DNA of 64,000 bases, from NCBI GenBank assembly GCA_951213105.1, contig OX578145.1:8895691-8959690 (forward strand), in the 5' to 3' direction. Positions 33,201-47,000 of this stretch are shown one piece after another. How positions within the stretch are numbered: the stretch's first letter is position 1; every line of letters starts with the position of its first letter. The position numbers and the translations under genes are program-made. This DNA comes from Amaurobius ferox. Taxonomy: Eukaryota; Arthropoda; Arachnida; Araneae; Amaurobiidae. Below the pieces are notes generated by a model that ran no database searches, was not told the origin of the DNA, and saw nothing but the letters and a program-made list of their open reading frames with translations.

Positions 33201-36200
33201 TTCGTTTCTGAAATGGGTTGGTACATTTAAATTTTGTTTTTGTCAGTTTCAGTAACGAAGATTTTTATTCGCATATATTTTTAACAAGAGGTTTGAGTGA
33301 ATGATTGTCAAATCAATGTTAGATGTTCCGAAGGCATCCAAAGTTCTCGAAACATGCATTAAAGAAAATATGCTAGATTTCATGGAATCTTAGATTGATA
33401 AAGTTACTGAAAAGAAAAAAAAATACCTTAGAGACCGCATTGGAGACGAGCTAAGTTCGGGTATATCATGCTCCAGAAGACTTTTCTCTATTATAAAATT
33501 TTGAGAATTCACTACATTGTCCTAAAAGAATGACCCGTAGATATTCTGTGGGCTTCTCTGTTTCCTCGGCAAAAGTATAACATTTTAATACCCAGCTGTT
33601 TACAGAAGTTGATTTTGTTATGTTAACCATACAGTTTTTTGATATTGTTTTTGTAGTGAATTCGGAGGCTCGAATCCCAATTAGACACTCAAAATGAATA
33701 TCCAGGCATTTCCCGTAGGATTGAAATATACTATATTCAGGGCAACTGTGTCAATACTGATTTATAGGCGTTCATCCATGCATTTCAGTCTTAATATTAC
33801 ACATAAGATATAATCTACACACATTCGTTAAGGTTGAGCTGTAGTCAATCGGGTAGTTTGACCATCACTTACGGTTCTGGTGTGTGCTGCGGGGAGGAGC
33901 TGTGCCGGACGTATTGGGTGCACTGGAACACTCGAAAGGCGAGGCTGGACAGGAAGTCTCGGGCACCCACAAGACCTGCTGCTGGACGGAGAACGAAGCC
34001 GGATCGTCCTGCGAAGGGGATAAATTTTGGTTCATTATTCTGGGAAATTTTCGAAAAGACTGAAGGAACTGTGGACTGTTATTTATTGGACATTGGACTG
34101 TCATCTACTGGAGTATTGGACTGTGAATGTGAAATTCGAAATTTTTTCACATACTCCAATAGATGGTTTTCAAGTGACGCATCGCCGGTTTCGCAACAAA
34201 TCGTACAAATTCGCTACACATCTATTGTGGTGTCCCTATGTTAAAAGCATATCCCCAACTTTCGCCTCTAGATAAATTCCTATCAATAGTGTAACGATTG
34301 CGTCAGGAATGATATTGCATGAAAAATAACTATCTTTCAAGTAAAGTAAACTTGAACACGTTAAAGCCTATGTTTGCTTATTTATTCAATTTAGTCTTTA
34401 TACGTCTATTATGCGTACATCCACTAGATGTTTAGCATAGTAACAGGCTGTCAGTTGGGTACCCGTTAAAAATAGTTTTTATACTGAAATATGGAAAAAT
34501 AGGAGTAAAAATTTCGATATTTATTTTGTGAGATCGATTGATTTTAACTCAAACTATTAAACAAAATGTTAAGTTTTAATTATTAATAGCGTTTAACATG
34601 GTTACCGCTCCAAGAAAATCTCTTAATCCAATATGGCTTCAAGAGACGCATCGTGGGAGAAGAAAAATATGGCTTTGAAATAGTTAGCTGGATCATTGCA
34701 TACCCGGTGCAGGAGCATATGGTAACATATGTGGTAACATGTATAGTAATAAATATGGTAACGTATATATTTGCAGCAATTCTACTGGGCTTCAACATGT
34801 CTGATAACTTTGTGAGAAAAGGTTAATGAGTGTTCGTCAGGTATGAAGCCCACCGAAGCCGGAAGCTTAATCCATAAGAGTTAGCTTTGATTGTATTTTA
34901 ACTTTAGGTGTTACTGAAATAACTATGGGTGGGTGTTCTATACCGAACTGCTCTAATTATTATGGAAACGGTTTTAAATTATTTCCCTTTCCCAGAAACG
35001 AAGGGAAAAGAAAAAATATGGCTTCACAATGGATTAGTCGGCTGCTCATTGCATACCCGGTACAGGAGCATACTTGTATGGTAACGCAGGTATTTACAGC
35101 AATCCTACTCGGTTTCGACATGCCTGATAAGTCAGCCTGTATATTTAGGAGTTCCAGGGATGGATTTTTAGGAACTCCTGTATAGCTTAGTTCAACGGAT
35201 GCTTTTCTACACATCTCTACTTTCAAGTTAGCTTTCAGTATATAAGTAGATCTCTATATGGTTAGACGTATGATTGTTGATTCAACGGCAAAATGCTTGT
35301 AAAATAACCGATGCTAATGAGCCTCCCGTATATAAGAATCATCTGTTGGAATACTCTTCAAAATAATCTGGTGAGTGTGAAACCATCTATTGTTGCTTAT
35401 ACTAGAAATTTAGGCAAAGAAAGTTAATATATAAGGAGGCTACTACATAAGTTTAGGCAAAAATAAAAGCGACTAAACATGCACTTAACTAGTTTTTTCG
35501 CAGTCACCATTTTTCCGTTTCTATTCGTTAAATCTATGTATTTCGCTTATATATACACTATTTTAATTAAAATTATACGTATCTTATAATGTTCTCTCTT
35601 TTCTTAATTTTAGTTAGAGCCTTTCAAATCCAGTTACATTTCTTCGATTTATGGTCTGGGCATGACATAATCACTGATGCCATTTTTCTGATGAACAAAA
35701 TCTTACTTTTCAGGAATGTGGAGACATCTTGCAGTTGAGGGATGTTTTCGGGCCTGTAGCCGCACTCTTCCTCTAGGAGGCGGAAGGCCTGCTGGTAGGC
35801 CGAGCAAGCGTACCTGGAATACAAGGTGCGGAGTTGGCTGAAGACAATACCCCTGGAATGAAACAAAGGTACTCGAGACTTTTTTTAGTGCTTTAAAATT
35901 AGTGTTGGGAACTGAATAATCTCTTGGTCTTTCTGCACAAAAGTAGTCATTTCAGTGATATATAATCATTTAAAATAATTGAAAAATGATAAAGGCGACA
36001 AGAAGCAACTCATAAACTAAAGTTTCTGTAAAAAGGACACCTTAAAATCATTTTCTTTTCACAAACAGTTCAATCGCTAAAAGCTTAGTATTGTAAAGAT
36101 AATATCTGTATATACTCACCAAGTCTTGATTTCTTCATCGGTGTAGTCGACTCGAGAAATTGGCTCACCACTAAGAAGAAAAGTGAGTTACATTTTCTAA

Positions 36201-39200
36201 GTGTAATCATCAGAAAAACCGAGTTTAGTGAAATGTATTATGATTTTATACTAGCTTTCTGTAAAATAATTCATGAGATATGCAGTGTGCTCAAATGTGA
36301 GGTGTTTAACCTTCTCTGTAGGACTGGGCGGATTGAAACCCAATTTCGCATACATACTTTCCCGAGTGTTTTGATTTCTGAACGGAAAAAAAAATCCGAA
36401 TTTCAACCGTCAGGGGTCAGCTGCAGTTCCCGCAACTTGCATAATTTCTAACTTATCTAACAAACATCGGCGAAAAAGAGTTCCGAAAATTACTAATAGT
36501 AAGTGGACCTCTATGTAAACCTTTTAACTTGCTGTTTCCTTGATAGAAGAGTTTAACAAGTGACTCTTCGCCTGGAGTGGATTTGTGAAATGAAGCTTTG
36601 TAACTATTTTTATGGGCAGCGATTGTAAGATATACTTCGCAATATGCAAATGACACGGATAGCAGCGCCGGATTTCACCTTAGCGGCCGAAAGTTGAATT
36701 ATTATTTTTTTCCAGAAATCGAAACCGCATATTCGGGAAAGCAAGTGTATAACATTGGGTTGCGATTGGCTCAGTCGTTTTTCCTGCACAGAGAGATCTA
36801 AACACCTCAATTTGAATCACCCTGTATAGTGTATATAATAGCAATGCAAATTTGTAAAGGAAAATCATATTCTTTACGAAATTACACAAAAACAATACGC
36901 TGTAAAAGTGCTTAGGTGTAATAAGAAAACCATATACATTTTTCAAATTTATGACAAAAGTATGACATACTAAACTAATGTAATTTTACTTGCTATTTAA
37001 CTTCAATAAATTGAAAAGGACATTTTAAAGTGGAACAAATACAACTGTTATTTGCTTTCAATTGCGACTTAATGTGCTGTAATGAATCAATGAGCTGTAA
37101 CATTGTTGAGGGACAATTCTCACAATTGAGAAATGTTTATCGATTACGAAATGTTTATCGATTACCACCAGGAGTTGCTATTTCTTTTTCTGGATCTCTT
37201 ACTAAGAATAACATTTTAAGAAATAGGACTAGTTTGCGTAAGGTATCGGTACATACTTAAAAAGTAATTTTGGATCAAAATATAAATTTTGATGTAATTT
37301 TAAAATTCAACCTTTTATCCTTTGAATTCCGTTTAAATTTGGATCCTAACTTATTTAGTACCAGACAGAGTTCGTGCGCACTCTGGAAATCGGGAAAACC
37401 GGAAATTTACAGGGAATTTGAAAGTGGACTAAAATGTCAGGGAAATTGCGGGGAAAATCGATTTTTTGTTGAAAGGTTTAGAAAAATCAGGGAATTTTCA
37501 ACGTGTCGACCTGCTGACGGAGATGCCGATTACTACGGATTCTCCGTAGTTTTCACGGGAACTTTCCTCATACTGCGGATTACGGAATTTGCATAGTTTC
37601 CTATGAAAAACTGTCTTCTGTGAAGACCAATGTAAATTTACGGCCGCATACACGGTAATGTCGACCAAATCAATGTAACAACGCGGATTTATGGCCGTAT
37701 GGGCGTTAATGCCAATCATATTAACGTGACAACTGGGATTTAATTGAAAAAATATTCAAACATTCGTTTCGTAGTGCGGCTTCTCACTCTTCTAGAGACA
37801 AACATTGGAGTGTGCTTTGCGGATCTTATTTTGTTCCCGATTCACCTCGTGCTGCAGCAGTGACACTGTTTAGACTTTTGACCGGACATGACTGTCTTGG
37901 TGCCTATGTGTATCGTTTTCCTTTAACTACTTCGCCTGACTGCGTTTTGTGTACCCCTGGACAACCCATGACTGCTGCTCATCTGGAGGAGTGTTCTGCA
38001 TTAAATAATTTGGACTGTATTGTTGAAAAGTATTGGAGAGCTCGTGACTTAATGACCTAGTGGTCAATGGCTTGGCATTTGTTAAATAAAAAATAAACAA
38101 CTGGTATTTACGGCCGTGTGCGCTTTAACACTAAAACAACGGAAGCGGTCATTTTAACCGCACAACTACTTTGACCGCTGCCGTCGTTCTAGGAAGACCG
38201 TTGATTTGTTCTCTTATTATAAAACCTAGAATAATTTTCTTCTGTGTTTTCAATCACTTTAAGAAAAGTGATAAGATTTCAAAGGGTTGGAATTAGCCGT
38301 TTTGGTGGAATCGTTTCTCAAAGTAGTTATGCGGTCAAAATGACTGCTTCTGTCGTTCTAGTGTTAACGTTAATCAAATTAACGTGACAATGGAGATTTA
38401 CGGCCGCGTGCACGGTAAGGCAAAAAAAAAAAAAAAAAAAAAATCCCCGTAACAATGATGATTTACTGCTGCGTAGGCTGTAAAAGATCGTTTTTTTCAA
38501 AAATAATAAATGTATGTTAAATTTCGCATAAATCGCTGAACGGTTAATTTTATAATTATCTGCGCATAAACAGTGCAACTGCGAAATTCAGTTTATGTTC
38601 TCGTGAATCGCCGAGAGTCAATTAGTATCTTTTTCTATCTATCTCCATCTTCTAAATATTGCATATTAGATTGACTAAATTAGCTTATTTTTATATTCTA
38701 ATTAATTATTAAGGTTAAGTTTTTAATTATTTTCGCATAAACAGCTCGATTACGCGATTCACTTTATGTTCCGTGAATCGCCAAGAGTCCATTAGTGTCT
38801 TTTCCATCCATCCCCATCTTCTAAATGTTGCATATTAGATTGCCTAAACTAGCTTTTTCTCATATTTTGGCTATCATTAAAGGTTGATTTTTAATTATTT
38901 TCAGATTTGTGATTTTTAATTACGTTCACGAGAATCCATTTGTATATTTTCCCATCTATCTAAATGTTGAATATTAAATTGACTAGACTAGCTTATTTTT
39001 ATATTCTGGTTACTTATTAAGGTTAATTTTTTTTATTATTTTTGCATAATACATATTTCCCTATTTTGAAAAATGGGTGTGAACTTTTTGAAAGGATATT
39101 TTCCCAAAAGTAGTATTAAACATTTGATTTAGGTAAATAAAAAAGCAGCCATTTTGGCAAGGATATATTCACATCTATAAATACATTGCTATATTTTATT

Positions 39201-41037
39201 TTTTATTAAAGATTAATATTTGTTATTATTATTAGTGGAAACTTGTGCTTTATCAAACATAAATGTTTGTTTTCAATATAAAGTATTTTTAACTGAATAA
39301 AAACTTATAATATAAATATATATATTAATGCATAATTATATATATGCTTAAATAATTTTATGTATATGCATTTTTGTATTATGTGAGCACATACATTTTA
39401 TTTCTTAACCTGACTACTGAAAAAGTCTTAAAACTACTGATATTTTCTTTTATCACTACTGAAATCTTCATCCATTGAGTGGCATCACTATAATGATTCA
39501 TGCTGTTAAGTTTCGAGAGCATTGAGTCATAAATAAACCCTTTTATGCATGATTATGCAAACTTTTGTATGATGCTGCCATAGAAAATATGAAATTTAAC
39601 TCGAGAAAGTTTTGACACGAATTTCAAAAAACTCTATCTAGTTCTAGATTTTTCGATAACAAAGTCGGATACAAAGTTCCGTGAAAATCCATCAGCATTT
39701 ATGGCAGCTATCGTGTACACTAGTCGTTGACAACAGATGGACATGCCTCTAAAATAGTCAAAATGTGTTCAGCAAGTCCTAAAACATGTATTGGCATCAA
39801 AATATAGAAATAGAATCATTCGTGAAAACTATACTTTCTCTATTCTATAGTATGAGAAAGTAAGAATATGGAGACATTTCACCAGTGAATTGAGGTGTGT
39901 GCGGGAGGGGGAGGGGTCGACAGGAAAAATACCTGTTTGATTATCATGCACAAACAGTCGATCATGCAATTAAAGGTCTTGAACAGAGAAACTTCGCAAC
40001 CAAACAGGAAATAATGCCCATCTACCTACAGAATAAAAGAAAAACTGCTTTCCCACAAACCAAAATGAATGAAACAACAAGCATTAGTTCAAATGTTTAA
40101 ACAAAATGATAAAATATAAACTTTCTTTTGATTTCTTGTATATGTATATTTTTTCTTAAAATTTCTTTTGTTTCATTTTTTTTTTATTTTTAGTAAAAAT
40201 AATGACAAAAAGTCAAGTTAACTCATTAAAAATATTATTTAATACAATGTTTTATAGTGAGTGTATTTAGTTGATATTAAATTTGATTTTTATCCACACT
40301 CTATAATCGGAAACATTCTAAAATCCGAAATTGGCAAAGTCCAGATTTTCGAGGTTGTACTGTATATGCAGATAAAGTTATATACAAATATAGAAAATTT
40401 TGAGTTATTTTGATTATTTTTTTTCTCACTGTCGTGTATTCACGGTAAATATCATGTAATCTAAAATTATTTTTTGAAATTGGCGTTAAAATAGTAGCAC
40501 GCAGTACTTGAAATTTCGATTAAGACAACAGGGAAAACCTGGAAAACTCAGAGAATTTCATTTTTAAAAATGGGCATGAACCCTGCCAAGAGTTGCATTA
40601 AAAAAAAATCCTTGTCATTCCTTTTGAGAACCGGAAGTGCTTTGACAAACAGTTTGCTAAAGTTTGCTAAAATGTTTGTTTTCATTTTTTTTTTGTTAAA
40701 ATAAAATTCCATGAAAAAAAAAATTAAAAATTTAGTATTTTAAAAATATTTAAAATGCATTTGACAACATGGTTTTTGTCGTTTTATTTAAAAAATCCGG
40801 CAGTAAAATATGATTTAAAGCCCAATGTTTACATTGGTTTCCATGCTTAGTTATATATGATCCTAGGTTTTATTGTGAAAATTTATTATTATTTATTTTG
40901 ATACTTTTTCTTATATTAATATGGGCAAAAGAAACTCAAACGTCAGTTTCATGATAATCGTTTGTCATTCGAAACGTTATTCTACCGCCTGAATAAAGTA
41001 AAGCAATGTAGAAAAAGCTGGAGAACCAATCCTCAGG

Positions 41038-41070
<33 letters not shown>

Positions 41071-44000
41071 TTGATTAAAAGAGAGTTATCTTTACGATTC
41101 AGGGGCATTTTAGACGTTAATTTAAGTAATTTTAAGTGAGAAATGTGTTTTAATGCTATTTTATTCTTTCTCAATACGTGTTTTTTCAACTTTTTTTTTA
41201 AAATACAAAGCGTCCTATATCAAAAAGTTGTTTGTGAAATGCCTGTAAATTTTTTCCGATACTTTCATAATGTGTATTAAGGATTTAGGCTATGCTCAGG
41301 TTTGTAGATTAATTATATGAGGTTATATACCTGTGGAGACTACGAACTATAATTTTTATATATTATTACAAAAAATTCTGTATCTTCGCATGTTTTATTA
41401 GATTATTACCCAGGGAATAGTCTAAATGTAATTAATATTATCATTGTAATTTAATTATAAATTATTATCATTATAATTTAATGAATTATTATCGTTATTA
41501 AATTCACAAAATTAAAAGAAAAATGGCTAAATTTTTAGTTATGTTCTGCAGAAAAGTTAATTTTTTAGTATTTTTACACTATTTTCTTTCTAAAAGCCAA
41601 AATTAAATATAAGTACTGAATTTTATATATATATATATATATATATACCGGGTGATCTAAAAGTCAGTTAAGATTTGAAAATTCAATAATTCACGGCGTA
41701 ATGTACGCAGAGATAAAAATTGACACACATGCTTGAAATGACATGGGGTATTATTGAAACCTTAAAAGAAATAATTACAAAAAATGGCCAACAGATGGCG
41801 CTGGACAGCAAAACGTCAGTGACGTCGCATGAGAATCGTGTATAAAATGAGCTGTAGGTTAAATAAGCTGTATAAATGAGTGTATAAATGAGCTGTGGCT
41901 ATATGCACCCCATATTGCTACACCTGTGAAACATCTTTTGCGCACATCATTTGGTGAAGATCGCGTGCTGAGCCGCCACTTCCGTCATGCTTGGCTTTCC
42001 AGGTCCCCAGACCTCAATCCATGTGATTATTGGTTGTGGGGTTACCTGAAGTCGCAAGTCTACAGCGATCGTTCGACCTCATTAGGGATGCTAAAAGACG
42101 CCATCCAACGGCAGTTTGTCACCATTCCTACAGATATGCTGCACAGTGCTGTTCACAACAATGTGTATCCGTTACAGGTATTATTCATGCATGACGGTCG
42201 ACATGTTGAGCATTTGTTATGAAGAATATCGTCTTTGCTAACAGATGAATTGTCATGCTAATTATCGTTTTTGTTATCAGATGAATCGCCATCTGTTGAC
42301 CATTTTTTGTAATTATTGTTTTTAAGGTTTCAATAAAACCCCATGTCATTTCAAGCATGTGTGTCAATTTTTATCTCTCTACGTACAATATCCCGCAAAT
42401 TATTGAATTTTCAAATTTTAAGTGACTTTTGGGGCACCCTGTATATGATTTTCCATATTTTAAGTTCAATTCCTATTATAAAATGCAAACGACCCAGGGT
42501 CAAAATGTAAATAATTTCAAGAAATTATCCCCGAAAGTGTACCTTAAGATCTCAACAATATTCTATAACCCTAAACTTTTGTCCAGTTCTGTAACAGCTT
42601 GTGGAGATGAGAAGGTAAACGTAACGTATACGTACACCATCGGGATAATTTCTTGAAGTTATATTTGCATTTAGACATTTAGTTTTCATTTTATAATAGT
42701 AAATGACTTCAAATATGGGAAATCATATATAATTTAATTTAATTATCAAATTTAATTTTGCTTTTCAGGAAGAAAATAGGGTTCAAACGCTAAAGAAATG
42801 AACACTTTTGCAGAGCACAGTGGTCTGAAACATTATCAAAAATTTAATTCAATATACGTATCCAAACTTTTTAATTAAAATATGCGCATTTGAATAAATA
42901 AAAGCAGATACGCTTATTACTTTATTTATATTTACTCCACTAGAGATTTAAAACTGAAATGGCACGTAATATATACTTACTACTTGTACTGAAAAGCTAT
43001 TTGAGCAATTTCCGCTCTTCTCGCTCGATACGCCGAATCTCTGAATCCCTGTCGGAAAATATTCATTAACATTTTGAAATTCTTATAATTTACAATTCCT
43101 ATAATTTAAAAGAAAAAACAGCCTTTCAAAGACAGGGAAATCAATTCTCATAAATGAAATTGTAACTTGAATTGTTCATGCCCGCAACGTAGAATACGTC
43201 TTGTCAGCACGGGTACTTGCAAAACAACGCTTTACATAAAAATTCCATTTATTTTTCTAAAAACAGTGATCTATGATAGGGGAAATAAGTTACAAATCGT
43301 ATCAAATCCACATTGAAAGGTGTGAGGATTCTATTATTTATTATCATTTTATCCTACTTTTCCTGATTTTAATGTATGTCCTAAACTTCTCAACTTTCAT
43401 TCCGAAGAATTGCATACTCACGAGTGGCCAGATCTATAAGAAGGGCAGATTTTAGGATGACGGCACCCGACTCTAGGATTTTAAATATTTTCTATGTAAA
43501 TGTTTTGACATTTTAAAATGGAATCCACATTTTTACCATCGTTTTAAAATTTTCACTGTTACAGCTTTGTTTAATACGACAAAATTGAAATTTCAATTAA
43601 AGCGTCCAAACTGTTGCAGGAACAACTGTTAAAAAGACAGCATAAACTCATTAGTAATAGTATCAGCCGATTTTGCAAGCAAAAACAATATCCTCTTTAG
43701 AATAAAAGACAGAGCAACCATACCAGTAACCATAAGTACACCCGACCCACCCGAAGGTACACGGAAAAAGATGAACCATCATCGCGACCGTAATCCTGCC
43801 GCCCTCAGCACATGCCCTCCAGTCCAGCAATCACCGGTCGGAAGCACCACCGGTCGAGGCCGCCACCACCGGGACACAGCCGCCACCTCCAAGGCAGAAC
43901 CCCCCCCCCCCCCTTCAATCCGCACCGACACCGAGGCGCCAAGCAGGTCGTAGGGAGGAAACAACCATACCAGTAAAGGAAAAGAGACTTCTATAAATAA

Positions 44001-47000
44001 ATAGTTGAATCACTATTACAAATTTGTTATATGCTCTTCTTTTTTACTTTACAGTTACTTTACAATGAGAAAATCAACTTCTCATAGCTGTAACTATAGT
44101 CGAGGAGCATGAATATTAAATAAAGTCGCCATCTGATTATTTTTTAGAAGCTCTTTGTGAATTTGACTCTGTGCCGCAAGAACCCCATATGGCGCCCGGT
44201 GCAAATTAATTTCGATTGTGCCTTTATTCTATATGCCGTGTATGGGTGGAAGCACTACGACGCCTAGTTCGGGGGCACTGTTCTTTATGCTGCGCGCTGA
44301 TTTTTGCTATGAAATTCTGTATATGCTGTCTTTGATTTATAAGTACTTACTGAGAAATACCGTATGAAAAGCTTAGGTAGCTTTAAAAATATAAATTATA
44401 AATTAATATAAATTTGCAAGAAGTTCAAATGATCCACTTTTACGTTTATTATTATTATTATTATGACTATTATTATTACCCAGGTTTATTATTATTATTA
44501 TTATTATTACCCAGGCCATCCAGCTCATCCAAAGGGTATGGAGCAGTTACAGGGGAAAACACAGAAATAACAATACACAAACATACAAAGACAATATATA
44601 TAGAAATAGAATACAGACAAGAAACAACGCAAAAGAAAACATACAAAGAAAAAACACACTTCGAAAACTGTTGGAATTGATATAAAAAATGAGGTAGATT
44701 CAAATAATTTGAAACCCTCATTGCAAGGAAAAATCGTTTTAAATAAATGAAGCAGACCATTTTAAAACTCCTTTTAAACAATAAATTGCAATCCAATGAG
44801 AAACACCAAAATACTATTAAACGCAATAATGAAATATAACAATAGAAAAATTTACAGAACCAGTCTAAATAAAACCAGAAAAAAAAAATACTTTCATTAA
44901 GTAGTTGTCAATTGGAGCATGATTAATCCTGCAGCAAAGAGATATCCAATAATTTCAGAGAGATGTGCTGAATTAAGGAGAAATGTCACATAAAATTTGG
45001 AACAGTATATCATTTTATTGATCCTATAGTTTAAAACAGTAGCCAACACATTACTGAGGAACCTTTTCAGAAATACTTTTGGCAATGGTTTTTGATATTT
45101 CAATAGAGCGAGGGTTTTTACAAATATTTGCAAATCATAAGGGTTGATAGATTGAAGAGGGTTGCGAAAGATGAAACATTTTTGTATAAGGACATGAAAA
45201 AACGTAATGATCCATATCTCCGAAGTTAATACGAAGACAGTTAGATGTGAATTTATTTTGAAATAATAGAGATCATCCAAAAATGGGCCATGACCAGTGA
45301 GGAAGTGTATTAAATATCGATTAAAGATTTGAAATTTTGTATTAACAGAGGGTATAAGATTTTAACCTTTACGTTTCGAAGTGACGGCTTTCTTGATAAT
45401 GCCATTTTCACATTTATCTGCAGGTTATGGTTAAATTTTGAATACTTTTCTTTAAACTTCAAGCCGAGTTAAATAGTCATCATGACTTACAGGATGACTT
45501 CTGTCCATGTCGGGCTCGAACTTGGCTAGGATATGGCCACACTTGTCAAGATCGCTGATACATCTCGGAAACCAGATCTCTTTCGGACTGTTTCCGTACG
45601 TCCCGTCGTCCAGAATAGCCACCGAGGACCTGTCACTTTGTCTTATGCTTCGAATCAGACCCAACAGTCCTCGTCTCGGTATCGACAGACTGGTGAAGAC
45701 GTCATGTCCACCGTCTTGGCGTCTAAGACGTGTCTCCAAATGACGCACTTCGCCATCGTGCGTCTGGAAAATAATAAATTTCAAATCATTTAATTTTCAG
45801 ATACTTTTAGTTTAGTGCAACTGCCTGTATATCATCACACTTCTGCTGTTTCATGGTGTTTGCCGCGCATCAAGAAGGGTCAAGACAGACTTAACACTCC
45901 ATACAAGAGATAGAGTCCCTTGCAGTGCTTCTTTCAGGACTTTTTGGCCGGGGGCGGGAATGAAATTTTAGGGGGGCACGTTTTCTATCCGCCGTTTTCT
46001 ATCCGGTTTCTATTTATGTTGTGTCACATAAATAGAAACTAGGTTAACATAAAATGTCTCCAGGGGATTTCTCCCTCCCGGAGATATGCCTGAAAGAAAC
46101 ACTGGTCTCTTGTAGGACTTTGTAGGAATCTTGTAAGAATTCTATTGTAGGAATCATGCTCTCATTGTAGCTATAATCATCAATGGACCCGTTTTGCTGG
46201 CCATAACTTTTATCAGTATAGCGATAAGTCGTTGTTGCATCAGTGGCAACAAGAAAGTTTGATTTTCTTTACATGGTAATATTTCGCTAGTTTAAGGTTT
46301 AAAGACCACAGATCGTCCAACTTACCCGATGGTTTAGAGCAGTTATTTGGACGGTCGGCGCTAGTTTAACGTTGGAACTATCCGTGGAGATATTAGACGT
46401 TTCTTTTAAGAAGCACACACAGCCTTTTACTAAGCTGGGTCATATACATACAGTTTGATCTTCCGATGGGCCTGAGCAATCCAAGCTTGAAAGGTCGAAC
46501 AGATGTGTGTGCGGCGCCTTGCCGGCAAATCGTTTGGAAAGTCAAACTGTTGACATTTCTGCAGTTATGTCGGCCAGCCGTACCAGCTCTGAGGTGAAAC
46601 TGACGTGTATGGCGTAGCCTTCTGGCGGAGTCCTCAGTTCACAGGTTAACCTGCGTTGCTCAATATTGTCTGTGTTTGTATTATTTTAGTTTACAGGTAG
46701 CCTGAAAAGGATGAACCAAAAGTTCGATTCGTGCTCGAGTAGGGCGCGGGTTAAACAGGCATAACTGCCACAGTTTGGGCTATCAGCTCTAATTGAAGGC
46801 CGAATTGTACGTGTATAGTGGGCCTAACAGATACTCTACAGTTTCGTCTCCCTGCTAACTTTTCATCACATCCATAGAAAAAATAGAAATACATGCCATG
46901 TTTTAGTTTTTATATAATATATAGATAAGGTTTGTATTTTTTTTTCATGAGAAAAACGAAATACCTAAAGAATCGCATTATTAATATTTGAGGCAAAATT

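Noticed and set aside
33834..34244. 136-codon plus frame
   Set aside because: It is the antisense shadow of TH exon 33873-34008.
45507..45793. Plus frames of 78 and 86 codons
   Set aside because: Antisense shadows of TH exon 45491-45763.
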